From assembly GCA_038212095.1 (NCBI GenBank), contig JBBQUW010000020.1, positions 1 to 52,242 of the forward strand: a stretch of DNA of 52,242 nucleotides, read 5' to 3'. Below are positions 24,961 to 33,368 of this stretch, piece by piece. The first letter of the stretch is position 1, and each line of letters opens with the position of its first letter. The notes beneath the pieces were generated by a model, which made no database searches, was not told the DNA's origin, and saw only the letters and a program-made list of their open reading frames with translations. The stretch is from JAICYJ01 sp038212095 (GTDB taxonomy: Bacteria; Actinomycetota; Thermoleophilia; Gaiellales; JAICJC01). The position numbers were made by a program, and so were the translations under genes.

Positions 24961-25263
24961 TCAGCCGGCTGCGGGCACGCGATCCCAGCTGTACGCCTCA
25001 GCCAGCAGGTGCGGCGCCGAGACCACGCCGGCCATCCGCAGCACGTGGCCCATCAGCGTGCGCTCAGCGCCCAGCCGCTTTACGGCCGAGACGGGCGAGC
25101 CGCCTTCGAAGAGGAAGAAGACGTCCTCGTCACCGAGGTAGATCTGGTGGCGGTCAAACCCGGCCTCGGCGAGATCGAACGGCGGCCCTTCGGACAGCAT
25201 CTGCTCGAGCTTGGCACGCGACCCAGGGCGGATCTTGGCGGCAACAGCGATTCGTGTGTTCAT
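24961..25263 (-). CDS. Hypothetical protein, possibly dimeric alpha/beta-barrel
   Basis: A 100-residue protein, not recognised. The pattern of a first strand (RIAVAAKIRPG), a helix (SRAKLEQMLSE), then strands HQIYLGDEDVFFLFEGG and a helix with HVLRMAGVVS is compatible with a ferredoxin-like dimeric alpha/beta barrel as in EthD or mutarotase-like proteins, but this is only a fold guess. The ATG at 25263 is the only sensible start. It lies between the response regulator and the HAD gene, all on the minus strand, about 57 and 66 bp from them. Confidence 0.6.
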   Translation of the reverse strand: MNTRIAVAAKIRPGSRAKLEQMLSEGPPFDLAEAGFDRHQIYLGDEDVFFLFEGGSPVSAVKRLGAERTLMGHVLRMAGVVSAPHLLAEAYSWDRVPAAG

Positions 25264-25329
25264 GGCTCAATCATCGTTGGCGCCCGCGGCGGGCACATCG
25301 GTATGCGCCGCGCGCGCGGTTGCGGTGAA

Positions 25330-26016
25330 CTACCGATCGAGCAGCCGGTCGACCAGATCCGGCAGCGGGTCGAGCGACGCGAGCTCGCCATCCGGCCGGA
25401 CACCGGCCGGGAGCACGGCACCGGTGCGGTTCAGCCACACCGCCCGCATACCGAAGGCCTGCGCGCCAAGCACGTCCGTCTCGATCTCGTCGCCGACGTG
25501 AATGAACCTGTCCCGTCCGTAGCCGACCAGCTCGACGGCGCGGGCAAACGGCGCCGCCGCCGGTTTCATCTCGCCCACTTCCTCCGCGTGGACGACGAAC
25601 GAGAAGCGGCGTGCCAGGTTGAGACGGTGGAAGGGAAAGTTGCCGTTGGTGATCGCCCCCACCAGGTGCCCCCGGCACAACAGCTCGTCCACAACAGGCT
25701 CGACGTCGGAGTGCACGCCGACCACGTCGGCACGGGCGCGCAGCAGCTCGTCGGCCACCCAGATGGCCAGCTGCGGCTCGTCACGCCCCACCGCTGCCAG
25801 CGCGCGTCGCATCGATTGCACACGCAGCTCCGCCAGTGTGCCGTGCATCTCGGCGCCGACCAGCGCCCGGTGACGATGCAGCTCCGCCACCGTCAGGCGG
25901 CCGGCCAGGTCGGGATGACGGTGCTCGAGCGACGCGATCGCCGCGGCCAGAGCGCCGTCCATCATCGGGCCGAACTCCCAGAGGGTGCCATCCAGATCGA
26001 ATGAGACGACGCCCAT
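25330..26016 (-). CDS. HAD superfamily hydrolase
   Basis: A 228-residue haloacid dehalogenase-like phosphatase. Motif I is SFDLDGTLWEF, motif II GAITNGN, motif III a Lys in EMKPAAAPF, and motif IV HVGDEIETDVLGA, with a helical cap (about 20-95) of the C1 type. It probably dephosphorylates a small metabolite; the substrate is unknown. The start is the ATG at 26016, directly at motif I. The longer open frame upstream overlaps ispF and reads as non-native. It starts 7 nt after the ispF stop and is probably co-transcribed with the isoprenoid genes. Confidence 0.88.
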   Translation of the reverse strand: MGVVSFDLDGTLWEFGPMMDGALAAAIASLEHRHPDLAGRLTVAELHRHRALVGAEMHGTLAELRVQSMRRALAAVGRDEPQLAIWVADELLRARADVVGVHSDVEPVVDELLCRGHLVGAITNGNFPFHRLNLARRFSFVVHAEEVGEMKPAAAPFARAVELVGYGRDRFIHVGDEIETDVLGAQAFGMRAVWLNRTGAVLPAGVRPDGELASLDPLPDLVDRLLDR

Positions 26017-26023
26017 CAGCGTC

Positions 26024-26512
26024 TCATGACGGCTTCGACAGCAGCGCGACGGCCTGGCACGCCGCGCCCTCGCCCCGTCCAGCGAAGCCGAGGTGATCGG
26101 TGGTGGACGCGCGCACCGTGACGCGCGCGCGCTCCACGCCAAGCGCCTCGGCCAGGGCCAGCCTCATCTGCTCGCGGTGAGGCGCCAGCCTCGGCTGTTG
26201 CATGATCACGATCGCGTCGATGTTGACGATGCTCCAGCCCTGCGCCGCCAGCTCGCCCCACGCCCGCGCGAGCAGGCGGATGCTCGACGCGCCCTCCAGC
26301 GACGGATCGTCGGACGGAAACCGTTCGCCGATGTCGTCGCCGCCGGCGGCGCCCAGCAGCGCATCGGTCACGGCGTGCGCGATCAGATCGGCATCGGAAT
26401 GGCCGGCCAGGCCACGGCTGTGCGGTATCTCGACGCCCGCCAGCACCAGCCGCCGACCGTCGGCGAAGGCGTGGGCGTCGAAGCCGATGCCGACCCGCAG
26501 CCCGTCAGTCAT
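26024..26512 (-). CDS. ispF: 2-C-methyl-D-erythritol 2,4-cyclodiphosphate synthase IspF
   Basis: A 162-residue enzyme of the non-mevalonate isoprenoid pathway that releases CMP and forms MEcPP. Zinc ligands lie in GFDAHAF and LAGHSDADLIAHAVTDALLGA. DIGERFPSDD and the C-terminal TTDHLGFAGRGEGAACQAVALL are characteristic. It assembles as a trimer. The ATG at 26512 overlaps the end of the PHP gene by 8 nt, indicating coupled translation. ispD lies just beyond the PHP gene, so two MEP pathway steps share this operon. Confidence 0.95.
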   Translation of the reverse strand: MTDGLRVGIGFDAHAFADGRRLVLAGVEIPHSRGLAGHSDADLIAHAVTDALLGAAGGDDIGERFPSDDPSLEGASSIRLLARAWGELAAQGWSIVNIDAIVIMQQPRLAPHREQMRLALAEALGVERARVTVRASTTDHLGFAGRGEGAACQAVALLSKPS

Positions 26513-27332
26513 CGAACGACACCTGACGCCGATCGCGGCGATGGAACACGGTGATCGTGCGGTAGCCGATCTCGCGCAAGGCGGCCAGAGCCTGGTCGAA
26601 CGAGCGGCCGACCTGGTCGGGGCGGTGTGCGTCCGAGGCCAGCGCCACCGGCACGCCCCGCCGGTGTAGCAGCCGCAGCAGATCCGGATCGGGATACAGC
26701 TCTCCCAGCGCTCGTCCGTAGCCGGCGGTCGAGACCTCGGCACAGACGCCCGCAGCGGCGAACGCGTCTGCGAGCTGCTCGTAGAGCTGCAGCGGCTTGG
26801 GAGTCGGTCGGTGGCCGAACACCTTGGCCAGATCGGGGTGCGCCATCGTGTCGTAGATTCCGGTGGCGGCCGCGACACAGACATCGTCGACGTACATCCG
26901 CCACACCTCGTCCACGGGATACCGCTCCCAGATCGACGCCATCTCCCAGTCCACCGCCAGTCCCGCCACCCAGTGCACCGAACCGAGCAGAAAGTCCCAC
27001 TGCAGCCGATCGACCGTGGCGGCGATGGTGGCCTCACGGCCGGCCAGGTAATCGACCTCGAGCCCGACCTTGACCGGCAGTCCGGCCTCGCCGGCCGCCA
27101 CCAGACAGCCGTGGTACCGATCGAGGTCGGCCACCGCATCCCCGACCCACAGCGGATTGTCGCTCCAGTCCCGGGCCTGGCGGAAGCGGTAGACGTGGTC
27201 GGTGAAGCCGATCTCGTCGATACCGGCGACGCGTGCCCGCTCGACGTACTCGGCCACCCGCTCGACCGACAGCGCCGCGTCGGTGTAGGGGTCGTCGTCG
27301 GCCACGAGGTGCATGTGGTAATCGGTCAGCAT
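26505..27332 (-). CDS. PHP domain phosphatase, histidinol-phosphatase-like
   Basis: A 275-residue polymerase/histidinol phosphatase (PHP) domain protein. The metal-binding motifs are DYHMHL near the N-terminus, FTDH (about 43-46), GLEVDYL, GSVHW, MAHPDL and LASDAH toward the C-terminus. It resembles HisK-type histidinol phosphatases, but it sits between ispD and ispF with no other his gene nearby, so a different phosphoester may be the substrate. The start at 27332 overlaps the ispD stop by 7 nt. The family is sure; the substrate is not. Confidence 0.85.
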   Translation of the reverse strand: MLTDYHMHLVADDDPYTDAALSVERVAEYVERARVAGIDEIGFTDHVYRFRQARDWSDNPLWVGDAVADLDRYHGCLVAAGEAGLPVKVGLEVDYLAGREATIAATVDRLQWDFLLGSVHWVAGLAVDWEMASIWERYPVDEVWRMYVDDVCVAAATGIYDTMAHPDLAKVFGHRPTPKPLQLYEQLADAFAAAGVCAEVSTAGYGRALGELYPDPDLLRLLHRRGVPVALASDAHRPDQVGRSFDQALAALREIGYRTITVFHRRDRRQVSFDD

Positions 27333-28030
27333 CGTCGCTCGGCCGCGGCCAGGTCGGCGGCGTCGGTGATCTTGACGTTGCCGGTCTCGCCGGCCACGAC
27401 CGCCACCGTGCGCCCCGACCTTTCCACCAGCGAGGCGCAGTCGGTGGCCGCCGCCAGCTGGTCGGCAGCCCGCGCGTACGCCGCGCGCAGCGCGTCGGCA
27501 TGGAACGCCTGGGGCGTCTGCACGGCCACCAGCGACGAGCGTTCGAGCGTCTCTACCACTCGACCCGACGCCACCAGCTTGATCGTGTCGATGACCGGCA
27601 CGCCGGGTACCGCGCCGGCGTCCTCGGCCAGCGCCTCCAGTACACGTGTGACCAGCTGGGGAGAGGCGAACGGCCGGGCAGCATCGTGCACCAGGATCAG
27701 GTCGGCGTCATCGGGCACGGCCGCCAGACCGCAGCAGACCGACTCGGCACGGCTCGCTCCGCCCGCCACCGCCGCGGCGACCTTTCCGGCCACCAGGTCG
27801 TCCGCCAACAGCGTGGCCGGCTCCTCCCATCCCTCGGGCACCACCAGCACGATGCCGTCGACCGCCGGGTGCTCGTCCAGCAGCTCGACCGAGTGCGACA
27901 GCAGCACCCGCCCCCCCAGCTTGACGAACGCCTTGGGCCGGTCGGACTGCAAGCGAACTCCGTCGCCGGCGGCTACGACGATCGCCCAGGTTCGCAGCAA
28001 GGTCGAAGCCTGCAACGCACGAGCAGACAT
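27326..28030 (-). CDS. ispD: 2-C-methyl-D-erythritol 4-phosphate cytidylyltransferase IspD
   Basis: A 234-residue nucleotidyltransferase that joins MEP to CTP. The N-terminal loop reads AIVVAAGDGVRLQSDRPKAFVKLGG, somewhat diverged from the usual GxGxR form but with the conserved Arg and Lys. AGGASRAESVCCGL, LVHDAARPFASPQLV and TPQAFHADALRAAY are as in the family. An extra 12 residues precede the first strand. The ATG at 28030 is one base after the stop of the PIN/TRAM gene. Confidence 0.93.
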   Translation of the reverse strand: MSARALQASTLLRTWAIVVAAGDGVRLQSDRPKAFVKLGGRVLLSHSVELLDEHPAVDGIVLVVPEGWEEPATLLADDLVAGKVAAAVAGGASRAESVCCGLAAVPDDADLILVHDAARPFASPQLVTRVLEALAEDAGAVPGVPVIDTIKLVASGRVVETLERSSLVAVQTPQAFHADALRAAYARAADQLAAATDCASLVERSGRTVAVVAGETGNVKITDAADLAAAERRC

Positions 28031-28031
28031 A

Positions 28032-29090
28032 CTAGTCGCCGTCGGTGGCGATCTTGGTGAAGATGATCTTGCCGGAGGGCTGCTGCAACACGGATGTCAC
28101 CTGCACGCCGAGCGTCTCGCCGATCCGCTCGCGGGCGCGCTCGACCACCACCATGGTGCCATCGTCCAGGTACCCGACGCCCTGGTTGGACTCCTTACCC
28201 TCCTTCAGCAGCAGCACGTCCAACCGCTCGCCCGGCAGCACCGCCGGCTTGAGCGCATTGGCCAGGTCGTTGACGTTCAGCACCTGCACGTCCTGGATCT
28301 GCGCCAGCCGGTTGAGGTTGAAGTCGGTGGTCAGGATCGCCATGCCCCGCTCCTTGGCCAGCTTCAGCAGCTTGGCGTCGACGTCCGGCACCTGGGGGTA
28401 GTCGACATCCGGCGTGGCGACCGCCACGTCGCTGCGAAGGTCCTGGACGACTTGGAGCCCGCGGCGGCCGCGAGCGCGCTTGAGCGGGTCGGCCGAATCG
28501 GCCACCTGCTGGAGCTCCTTGAGCACGAACTCGGGCACGACCAGCTCACCGCCCAGAAAGCCGGTGCGGACGATGTCGGCGATCCGGCCATCGATGATGG
28601 CGCTGGTGTCGACCAGCGTCGATCCACCCGCCGGCCCCCGCTCGGCGTCCGCGTCACCCAGCGAGTGGACGCCGACCAGGCGCAGGATGCCACGATGCTT
28701 CTTGGCGGCTGTGAACGCGAACAGGTATCCAAGCACGAGCACCATCGGCAGCAGCACCCAGTTGCCGATGTAGGGCAGCGCGTGCACGGGCAGGTAGAGC
28801 AGGGCCGAGACGAGCAGGCCCACCAGCAGGCCGAAAGCGCCCACGGTCAACTCGCCCGCGCTTCGGGACTGAGCGGCTCGCTCGACTCTCTTGAATCCGC
28901 GTGCCAACCCCTTCCCGACGATCCAGCCAACCATCCAGCCGACTGCGAACGCGAGGAAGACGATGGTGCCAAACGCGACGTACGCGTAAGAAGACGAATG
29001 GAAACGGCCTACGAGATCAAATGCACGACCCGCGTAGATGGCACCAAGCACGCCCAAGAGAGCAACGACGATTCGAGATACCAACACCAT
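28032..29090 (-). CDS. PIN/TRAM domain membrane protein (YacL family)
   Basis: A 352-residue protein with four N-terminal membrane helices (about 4-22, 36-58, 84-103 and 110-128). A PIN nuclease-like domain (about 158-285) carries acidic residues in LVDTSAIIDGRIAD, FVLKELQ, DVDAKLLKL and LTTDFNLNR. A C-terminal TRAM RNA-binding domain (about 290-350) follows. It is the counterpart of B. subtilis YacL, which lies at the same place between disA and ispD; its exact role is unsettled in the family. A strong ribosome-binding site (GGAGGGAG) precedes the ATG at 29090, 89 bp after carD. Confidence 0.9.
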   Translation of the reverse strand: MVLVSRIVVALLGVLGAIYAGRAFDLVGRFHSSSYAYVAFGTIVFLAFAVGWMVGWIVGKGLARGFKRVERAAQSRSAGELTVGAFGLLVGLLVSALLYLPVHALPYIGNWVLLPMVLVLGYLFAFTAAKKHRGILRLVGVHSLGDADAERGPAGGSTLVDTSAIIDGRIADIVRTGFLGGELVVPEFVLKELQQVADSADPLKRARGRRGLQVVQDLRSDVAVATPDVDYPQVPDVDAKLLKLAKERGMAILTTDFNLNRLAQIQDVQVLNVNDLANALKPAVLPGERLDVLLLKEGKESNQGVGYLDDGTMVVVERARERIGETLGVQVTSVLQQPSGKIIFTKIATDGD

Positions 29091-29179
29091 CGTCTGCTCC
29101 CTCCTCGGGAGGCGTTTTGTGTTGCCGTGGACCGGTTGGGCCTCGCGGCCTCCGGCGTCAGGCGTGGGACAGGGGTAGC

Positions 29180-29674
29180 TTAGGCGCGTGCCTTGCGGGC
29201 TGCGCCGATCTCGTCGAGCACCTCCTCGAGGAACTCACGGGCTTCCTCTTCCTCCATGCCCTTGGCGTACATCAGCTCGGAGGCGAGGATCCGCTTGGCC
29301 TTGGAGAACATCTGCTTCTCACCCGTCGAGAGGCCTTTCTCCTGGTCGCGCTGGGCAAGGTTGCGAACGACCTCTGCCAGCTCGAAGATGTCGCCGGTCT
29401 TCATCTTGTCGCGGTTGTGCTTGAAGCGCCGGTTCCAGTTCTTCGGCATCTTGGTACCGTCGCCACCCAGCACGCCGACGACCTCTTCGACCGTCTCCTC
29501 CCCGATCACCTTGCGCAGACCGGCCCGGTCGGCACTGTCGGAGGGGATCATCACGGTCATATCGTTGTGAATGATCTGGATGGTCAGATACTCGCGATCG
29601 TCACGCTCTTCCTTCTTCACGACCGTGCCCGCACCGTGGTGCGGATACACGACCTTGTCCCCGACTTGATACAC
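29180..29674 (-). CDS. carD: CarD family transcriptional regulator
   Basis: About 164 residues. The N-terminal RNA-polymerase-interacting Tudor-like domain (about 1-55) starts VYQVGDKVVYPHHGAGTV. The helical DNA-binding domain (about 60-160) includes KMPKNWNRRFKHNRDKM and ends EEAREFLEEVLDEI. CarD binds the RNA polymerase beta subunit and stabilises open complexes, notably at rRNA promoters. I use the GTG at 29674 because the protein family begins there and GAGGAGGT lies about 10 nt upstream; an in-frame ATG 26 codons earlier exists. First gene of the carD-PIN/TRAM-ispD-PHP-ispF run. Confidence 0.93.
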   Translation of the reverse strand: MYQVGDKVVYPHHGAGTVVKKEERDDREYLTIQIIHNDMTVMIPSDSADRAGLRKVIGEETVEEVVGVLGGDGTKMPKNWNRRFKHNRDKMKTGDIFELAEVVRNLAQRDQEKGLSTGEKQMFSKAKRILASELMYAKGMEEEEAREFLEEVLDEIGAARKARA

Positions 29675-29826
29675 GTGACGTCTGACCTCCTCGCCGGCTT
29701 TGAACCGGCAGTTTTGTCCCCCTAGAGGGGTAGATGATATCAGACGGGCCATGTCCGGGCGAATAGAGTGAGGCGTGCTGGACGATGTGCAAAACGACCC
29801 GGACTAACTCCTATACGTCCATCGAA

Positions 29827-29877
29827 CCATTAGCACTCACGCACATAATGGTCACTGTCTGCGACATGCATTAGTGT
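29827..29877 (+). promoter_or_regulatory. Promoter region of the CGNR gene with three CATTA-type boxes
   Basis: CCATTA (29827) and TAATGG (29846) are inverted copies 13 nt apart. A third copy, CATTAG (29869), overlaps the TAGTGT -10 box at 29872, which sits 6 nt before the ATG. The AT-rich boxes stand out in this GC-rich DNA and may be sites of a repressor for the CGNR gene or the divergent carD operon. Confidence 0.4.
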
Positions 29878-29883
29878 TGAGCA

Positions 29884-30402
29884 ATGCTCGCCCTCGAGTT
29901 CATCGATCGTGACAGCGACGAGGCCATGACCGACGCGCGATCCGCCACCATCTGGCTGGGCGAGCGGCGAATCCGCAGCGCCCTTCCCGCCGGGTCGGAG
30001 CAGGCGCTGGGGCTGCTGCGCAATGCGATCGCGGACGCGCTGAGATCGGCCGCCGCGGGGACGGAACCGGCGCCCACGTCGCTCGAGCGTCTCAATGCCG
30101 CCAGTGCCGCGGCGCCGGCCGCGCCCCAGGTCAACTGGGCCAGCGGCAGCCGCCCCCGCAGCTGGATGACCACCAACGCCTCGCCCGAGCAGCACGTTCT
30201 TGCATTGCTGGCGCGCTCTGCGATCGAGCTCTTGGCCGGAGATCGGCTCGATCAGTTGACCGCCTGCGCGGCTCCCGGATGCGGGCGGCTGTTCCTGGCC
30301 ACCAACTCGCGACGGCTGTGGTGCTCGATGTCGTGCGGCAACCGGGTACGCGTCGCACGTCATGCGTCCCGCGCCCGCACCCAGCGGCCCGCTACAGGTT
30401 GA
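29884..30402 (+). CDS. CGNR zinc-finger domain protein (ABATE/CGNR family)
   Basis: A 172-residue protein with an N-terminal ABATE-like helical domain (about 1-120) and a C-terminal CGNR zinc finger (about 125-165): CAAPGCGRLFLATN, then WCSMSCGNRVRVARH. Proteins of this family are presumed stress-linked transcription regulators, mostly of actinobacteria. TAGTGT lies 6 nt before the ATG. The last 11 bases overlap the convergent disA gene. The only plus-strand gene between about 24.2 and 39.4 kb. Confidence 0.88.
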   Translation: MLALEFIDRDSDEAMTDARSATIWLGERRIRSALPAGSEQALGLLRNAIADALRSAAAGTEPAPTSLERLNAASAAAPAAPQVNWASGSRPRSWMTTNASPEQHVLALLARSAIELLAGDRLDQLTACAAPGCGRLFLATNSRRLWCSMSCGNRVRVARHASRARTQRPATG

Positions 30403-31486
30403 GGTAGCGGTCGACCAGGTTCTGCTCCTGCAGGCGGCGAAGCCCCTCGCGGATCTCTCGCGCGCGCACCGAGCCGACGCCGTCCACCTGCTCCAGCTCC
30501 TCGATCGAGGCCCGCACGAACGCCTCCAGGCCGTTGAAGTACCCCACAACCTGGTCGACGACGTGCTCGGGAAGCCGGGGAATCTTGGACAGCACGCGGT
30601 ACCCGCGAGGAGCGACTGCGTAGTCCATCGGGTTGACGGATCGGGGGAACCCCAGCGCCTGGGCCAGCTCGTCGAACTCGAGCAGCTGTTGATCGGGCAT
30701 CGCCGCCAGCCGCTCGAGCACGTGATCGGCACCGCCGGTAGCCTCGAACACCTCGTAGTCGCGGATCAGCGCCAGCTTGTCCGCCGGCACCCACTCAGTC
30801 ATCTCGTCCAGCTGGATCTTGATCAGCCGCCCCTCCACTCCCAACTCGGCCACGTTGCGCTCGATCTCGTCAACCATGCGGGTGGTCATCTCGCCCCGCT
30901 GCAGGGCGGTGAGAACGTCGTCCAGCATCACCGCGCTCTGGAACTCGAGCGCCGTCAGCCGCGTGGAGACCTGCTCCAGCCGCACCCGGTAGGTGTCGAG
31001 CGTGGTCAACGCCTGGTTTGTCTTGGCCAGCACCGCCGGAATCTCCTCCAGCTGGTAGCGGGAGTCGCCGACGTAGACGGTCACGACGTCACGCTGCTGG
31101 CTGATCGACACCGCCAGCGCACCGGTCTGCTTCGCCACGCGCTCGGCGGTGCGATGACGGGTACCCGTCTCGGCGGACGGGATGGTGGGGTCCGGCATCA
31201 GCTGCACGTTGGCGTAGACGATGCGGGTGGCGTTGGAGTTGAGGATGATCGCTCCGTCCATCTTGGCCAGCTCGTACAGCAGGTAGGGCGAGAATGCCTG
31301 GTCGAGTCGTATGCCGCCGGAGAAGAGGAACGAGAGCTCGGCCGGCTCGCCGATCACGATCAGCGCTCCCTCGCTGCCCCGAAGGATGTCGTTGATGCCC
31401 TGGCGCATGGTGGTTCCGGGCGAGATTCGCCGCAACGCCTCCATCAGCTTGGGATCCTGTCGAGGATCCGTCACCAGCTCGTTCAC
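30392..31486 (-). CDS. disA: DNA integrity scanning diadenylate cyclase DisA
   Basis: A 364-residue protein that makes cyclic di-AMP from two ATP and senses branched DNA. The N-terminal DAC domain (about 10-150) has the active-site motifs KMDGAIIL and ETGTRHRTAERVAKQTG. A helical linker (about 150-290) is followed by a helix-hairpin-helix DNA-binding domain (about 300-364; VEQVDGVGSVRAREI-type HhH). The GTG at 31486 overlaps the radA stop as GTGA, so translation is coupled and both serve DNA repair signalling. Same gene pair as in Bacillus. Confidence 0.96.
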   Translation of the reverse strand: MNELVTDPRQDPKLMEALRRISPGTTMRQGINDILRGSEGALIVIGEPAELSFLFSGGIRLDQAFSPYLLYELAKMDGAIILNSNATRIVYANVQLMPDPTIPSAETGTRHRTAERVAKQTGALAVSISQQRDVVTVYVGDSRYQLEEIPAVLAKTNQALTTLDTYRVRLEQVSTRLTALEFQSAVMLDDVLTALQRGEMTTRMVDEIERNVAELGVEGRLIKIQLDEMTEWVPADKLALIRDYEVFEATGGADHVLERLAAMPDQQLLEFDELAQALGFPRSVNPMDYAVAPRGYRVLSKIPRLPEHVVDQVVGYFNGLEAFVRASIEELEQVDGVGSVRAREIREGLRRLQEQNLVDRYLNL

Positions 31487-32838
31487 CCGAACGCCTCCTC
31501 GATCGCCTCCGGCAGGGTTGCGGCAGTCCGCACCGCGACTCCGGCAACGGACACCGTACCCGATGGAGCGAGAGCTTCACTCGAACCGAGCTTGGCCGCC
31601 TCGCGCAACCGCCGCTCGGCCTGGCCCACCGCGCGCACGCCGCCCGTCAGCCCCAGCTCGCCAAAGCAGACCAGGCCCGGCCTGACCGCGATGCCACGGT
31701 GCGCGGACACGATTGCAATCGCGACCGCCAGGTCGGCGGCCGGCTCGTCGACCCGCACGCCGCCGGCCACGTTGACGAAGATGTCGCTGCCGCCCAGCGC
31801 GATGCCGGCGTGACGGCCCAGAACCGCCACGATCATCGCCAACCGATTGCGATCGATGCCGGTTGCCGCCCGACGCGGCATCGCCAGGTCGGTTGCCGCC
31901 ACCAGCGCCTGCAGCTCGAGCAGGATCGGGCGGCTGCCTTCGATGGCCGGCAGCAGCACCGAGCCGGGGCCACCTGCGCCGCCGTTGGCGAACGCGGCCG
32001 ATGGATCGACCACCGCTTCCAGCCCGCGGTCTGTCATCTCGAAGATTCCGATCTCGTCGGTCGAACCGAACCGGTTCTTGACCGCGCGCAGCACCCGCAG
32101 GAAGCGGTAGCGATCGCCCTCGAGCTGCAGCACGGCATCGACCAGGTGCTCGAGCACCCGCGGGCCGGCGACCAGCCCTTCCTTGGTGACGTGGCCGACC
32201 AGCACGATCGTCACGCCGTGCCCCTTGGCGATCCGCAGCAGCCGGTCGGCGGCCTCGCGCACCTGCGCCACGCTGCCGGCGGAGGAGGCGAGATCAGCGG
32301 AGCAGAGCGTCTGCACCGAGTCGATCACGCAGACCGTCGGGCGAAGCTGCACGATCGCCTCGCAGACCGTGGAGAGCTCGGTCTCGGCCAGGATCGAGAT
32401 GTGCTCGACCGCCCCGATCCGCTCCGCCCGCATCCGCACCTGCGCCGGCGACTCCTCACCCGAGACGAGCAGCGTGGAGTGGCCAGCGGCACCGATCGCG
32501 CCCAGCGCCTGCAACAGCAGCGAGCTCTTGCCGACGCCCGGCTCGCCGCCTACCAGCACCAGCGACCCGGACACCAACCCCCCGCCCAGCACGCGGTCGA
32601 ACTCATCGCTGCCGGTCGAGATCCGGCGGGCGCCGTCGGCCTCGACCTCCGACAGCGGCTGGGGCAGGGCGGCCGGCCGCATGGTGGCGCGCGCCTGTGA
32701 GCGGCTGCGATCGCGCACCTCTTCGATCAGGGTGTTCCACTCGCCGCAGGCGGTGCAGCGGCCCAGCCAGCGCGGGCTCTCGAAGCCGCAGGCGGAGCAG
32801 GTGTAGGTGGTGAGTGTGCGAGACACGGGACCGACCAT
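31483..32838 (-). CDS. radA: DNA repair protein RadA (Sms)
   Basis: A 451-residue branch-migration ATPase of recombination. The N-terminal zinc finger is CSACGFESPRWLGRCTACG (C-x2-C ... C-x2-C). The RecA-like domain has Walker A GGEPGVGKSS, Walker B CVIDSVQT and the RadA-specific KNRFGSTDEIG. A Lon-protease-like domain (about 270-450) contains IFVNVAGGVRVDEPAADLA. The ATG at 32838 lies 17 bp after the upstream hypothetical gene; the open frame extends 49 codons further but overlaps that gene and is not native. Operon with disA. Confidence 0.96.
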   Translation of the reverse strand: MVGPVSRTLTTYTCSACGFESPRWLGRCTACGEWNTLIEEVRDRSRSQARATMRPAALPQPLSEVEADGARRISTGSDEFDRVLGGGLVSGSLVLVGGEPGVGKSSLLLQALGAIGAAGHSTLLVSGEESPAQVRMRAERIGAVEHISILAETELSTVCEAIVQLRPTVCVIDSVQTLCSADLASSAGSVAQVREAADRLLRIAKGHGVTIVLVGHVTKEGLVAGPRVLEHLVDAVLQLEGDRYRFLRVLRAVKNRFGSTDEIGIFEMTDRGLEAVVDPSAAFANGGAGGPGSVLLPAIEGSRPILLELQALVAATDLAMPRRAATGIDRNRLAMIVAVLGRHAGIALGGSDIFVNVAGGVRVDEPAADLAVAIAIVSAHRGIAVRPGLVCFGELGLTGGVRAVGQAERRLREAAKLGSSEALAPSGTVSVAGVAVRTAATLPEAIEEAFG

Positions 32839-32855
32839 TGTCGCAGGCGGCTCGG

Positions 32856-33368
32856 TCAGCGCAGGCCGAACACCAGGAAGCGGTCGCGCCGTGAGATCAC
32901 CAGTGCCACCACCGGCTGCGAACGCCCGTGCTGGGTGAGGTCGAGATCGACGGTCGCGATCGCCGGCAGCACGGCCGGCCCACACCGCGCCGCAAGCTGT
33001 GCCTGCAGGACGGAAGGGCCGGCCGATACCTCGGGCGAGGCGATCCGTGCGCTCGATCCGCGGGCAGCCGCGGCCAGCCGCCGCACATCACCGGCCAGCG
33101 ATCGGTCGGACAGCGCCGACGCGGCGGCGAGGTCGTCGCGGGCCAGGGCACGGACGAATGCCAGCGCCGCCGCGCGGGCCTGCTGCGACCGCCCTGCCAG
33201 GGGACGCACGGGACCTGACGATGGGCAGCCCGAGCGACCCGGCAGGATGGCAGCGAGGCCGAAGGGCTGGGCGATCGACCGGGGTGGGGGCGCCACGACC
33301 GCCAGCGCCAGCAGCGCCGCGCCGACAAAGCCGATCGCCGTCACCGTGCTGACCATTCGTCCTGGCAT
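32856..33368 (-). CDS. Hypothetical exported or membrane-anchored protein
   Basis: A 170-residue protein, not recognised. A short basic start and a hydrophobic helix (about 7-26) followed by APPPRS indicate a signal peptide or anchor. The mature part has two Cys (SGCPSSG and ARCGPAV) and a helix-strand layout (ARAAALAFVRALARDDLAAASAL, then strands at the end) reminiscent of small NTF2-like lipoprotein domains, only as a guess. The start is well supported: TAGCGT lies 6 nt before the ATG, and the 15 bases including the start are identical to those ahead of gltX. Probably co-transcribed with radA and disA. Confidence 0.7.
   Translation of the reverse strand: MPGRMVSTVTAIGFVGAALLALAVVAPPPRSIAQPFGLAAILPGRSGCPSSGPVRPLAGRSQQARAAALAFVRALARDDLAAASALSDRSLAGDVRRLAAAARGSSARIASPEVSAGPSVLQAQLAARCGPAVLPAIATVDLDLTQHGRSQPVVALVISRRDRFLVFGLR

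Noticed and set aside
26811..29183. 790-codon open frame on the plus strand antisense to PHP, ispD and PIN/TRAM
   Set aside because: GC-rich shadow of well-supported minus-strand genes; Arg/His/Gln-rich translation without motifs.
29691..29710. tRNA T-arm-like hairpin (GCCGG-TTCAAAG-CCGGC) in the carD leader, minus strand
   Set aside because: No matching acceptor, D or anticodon arms lie upstream; a chance or leader hairpin.
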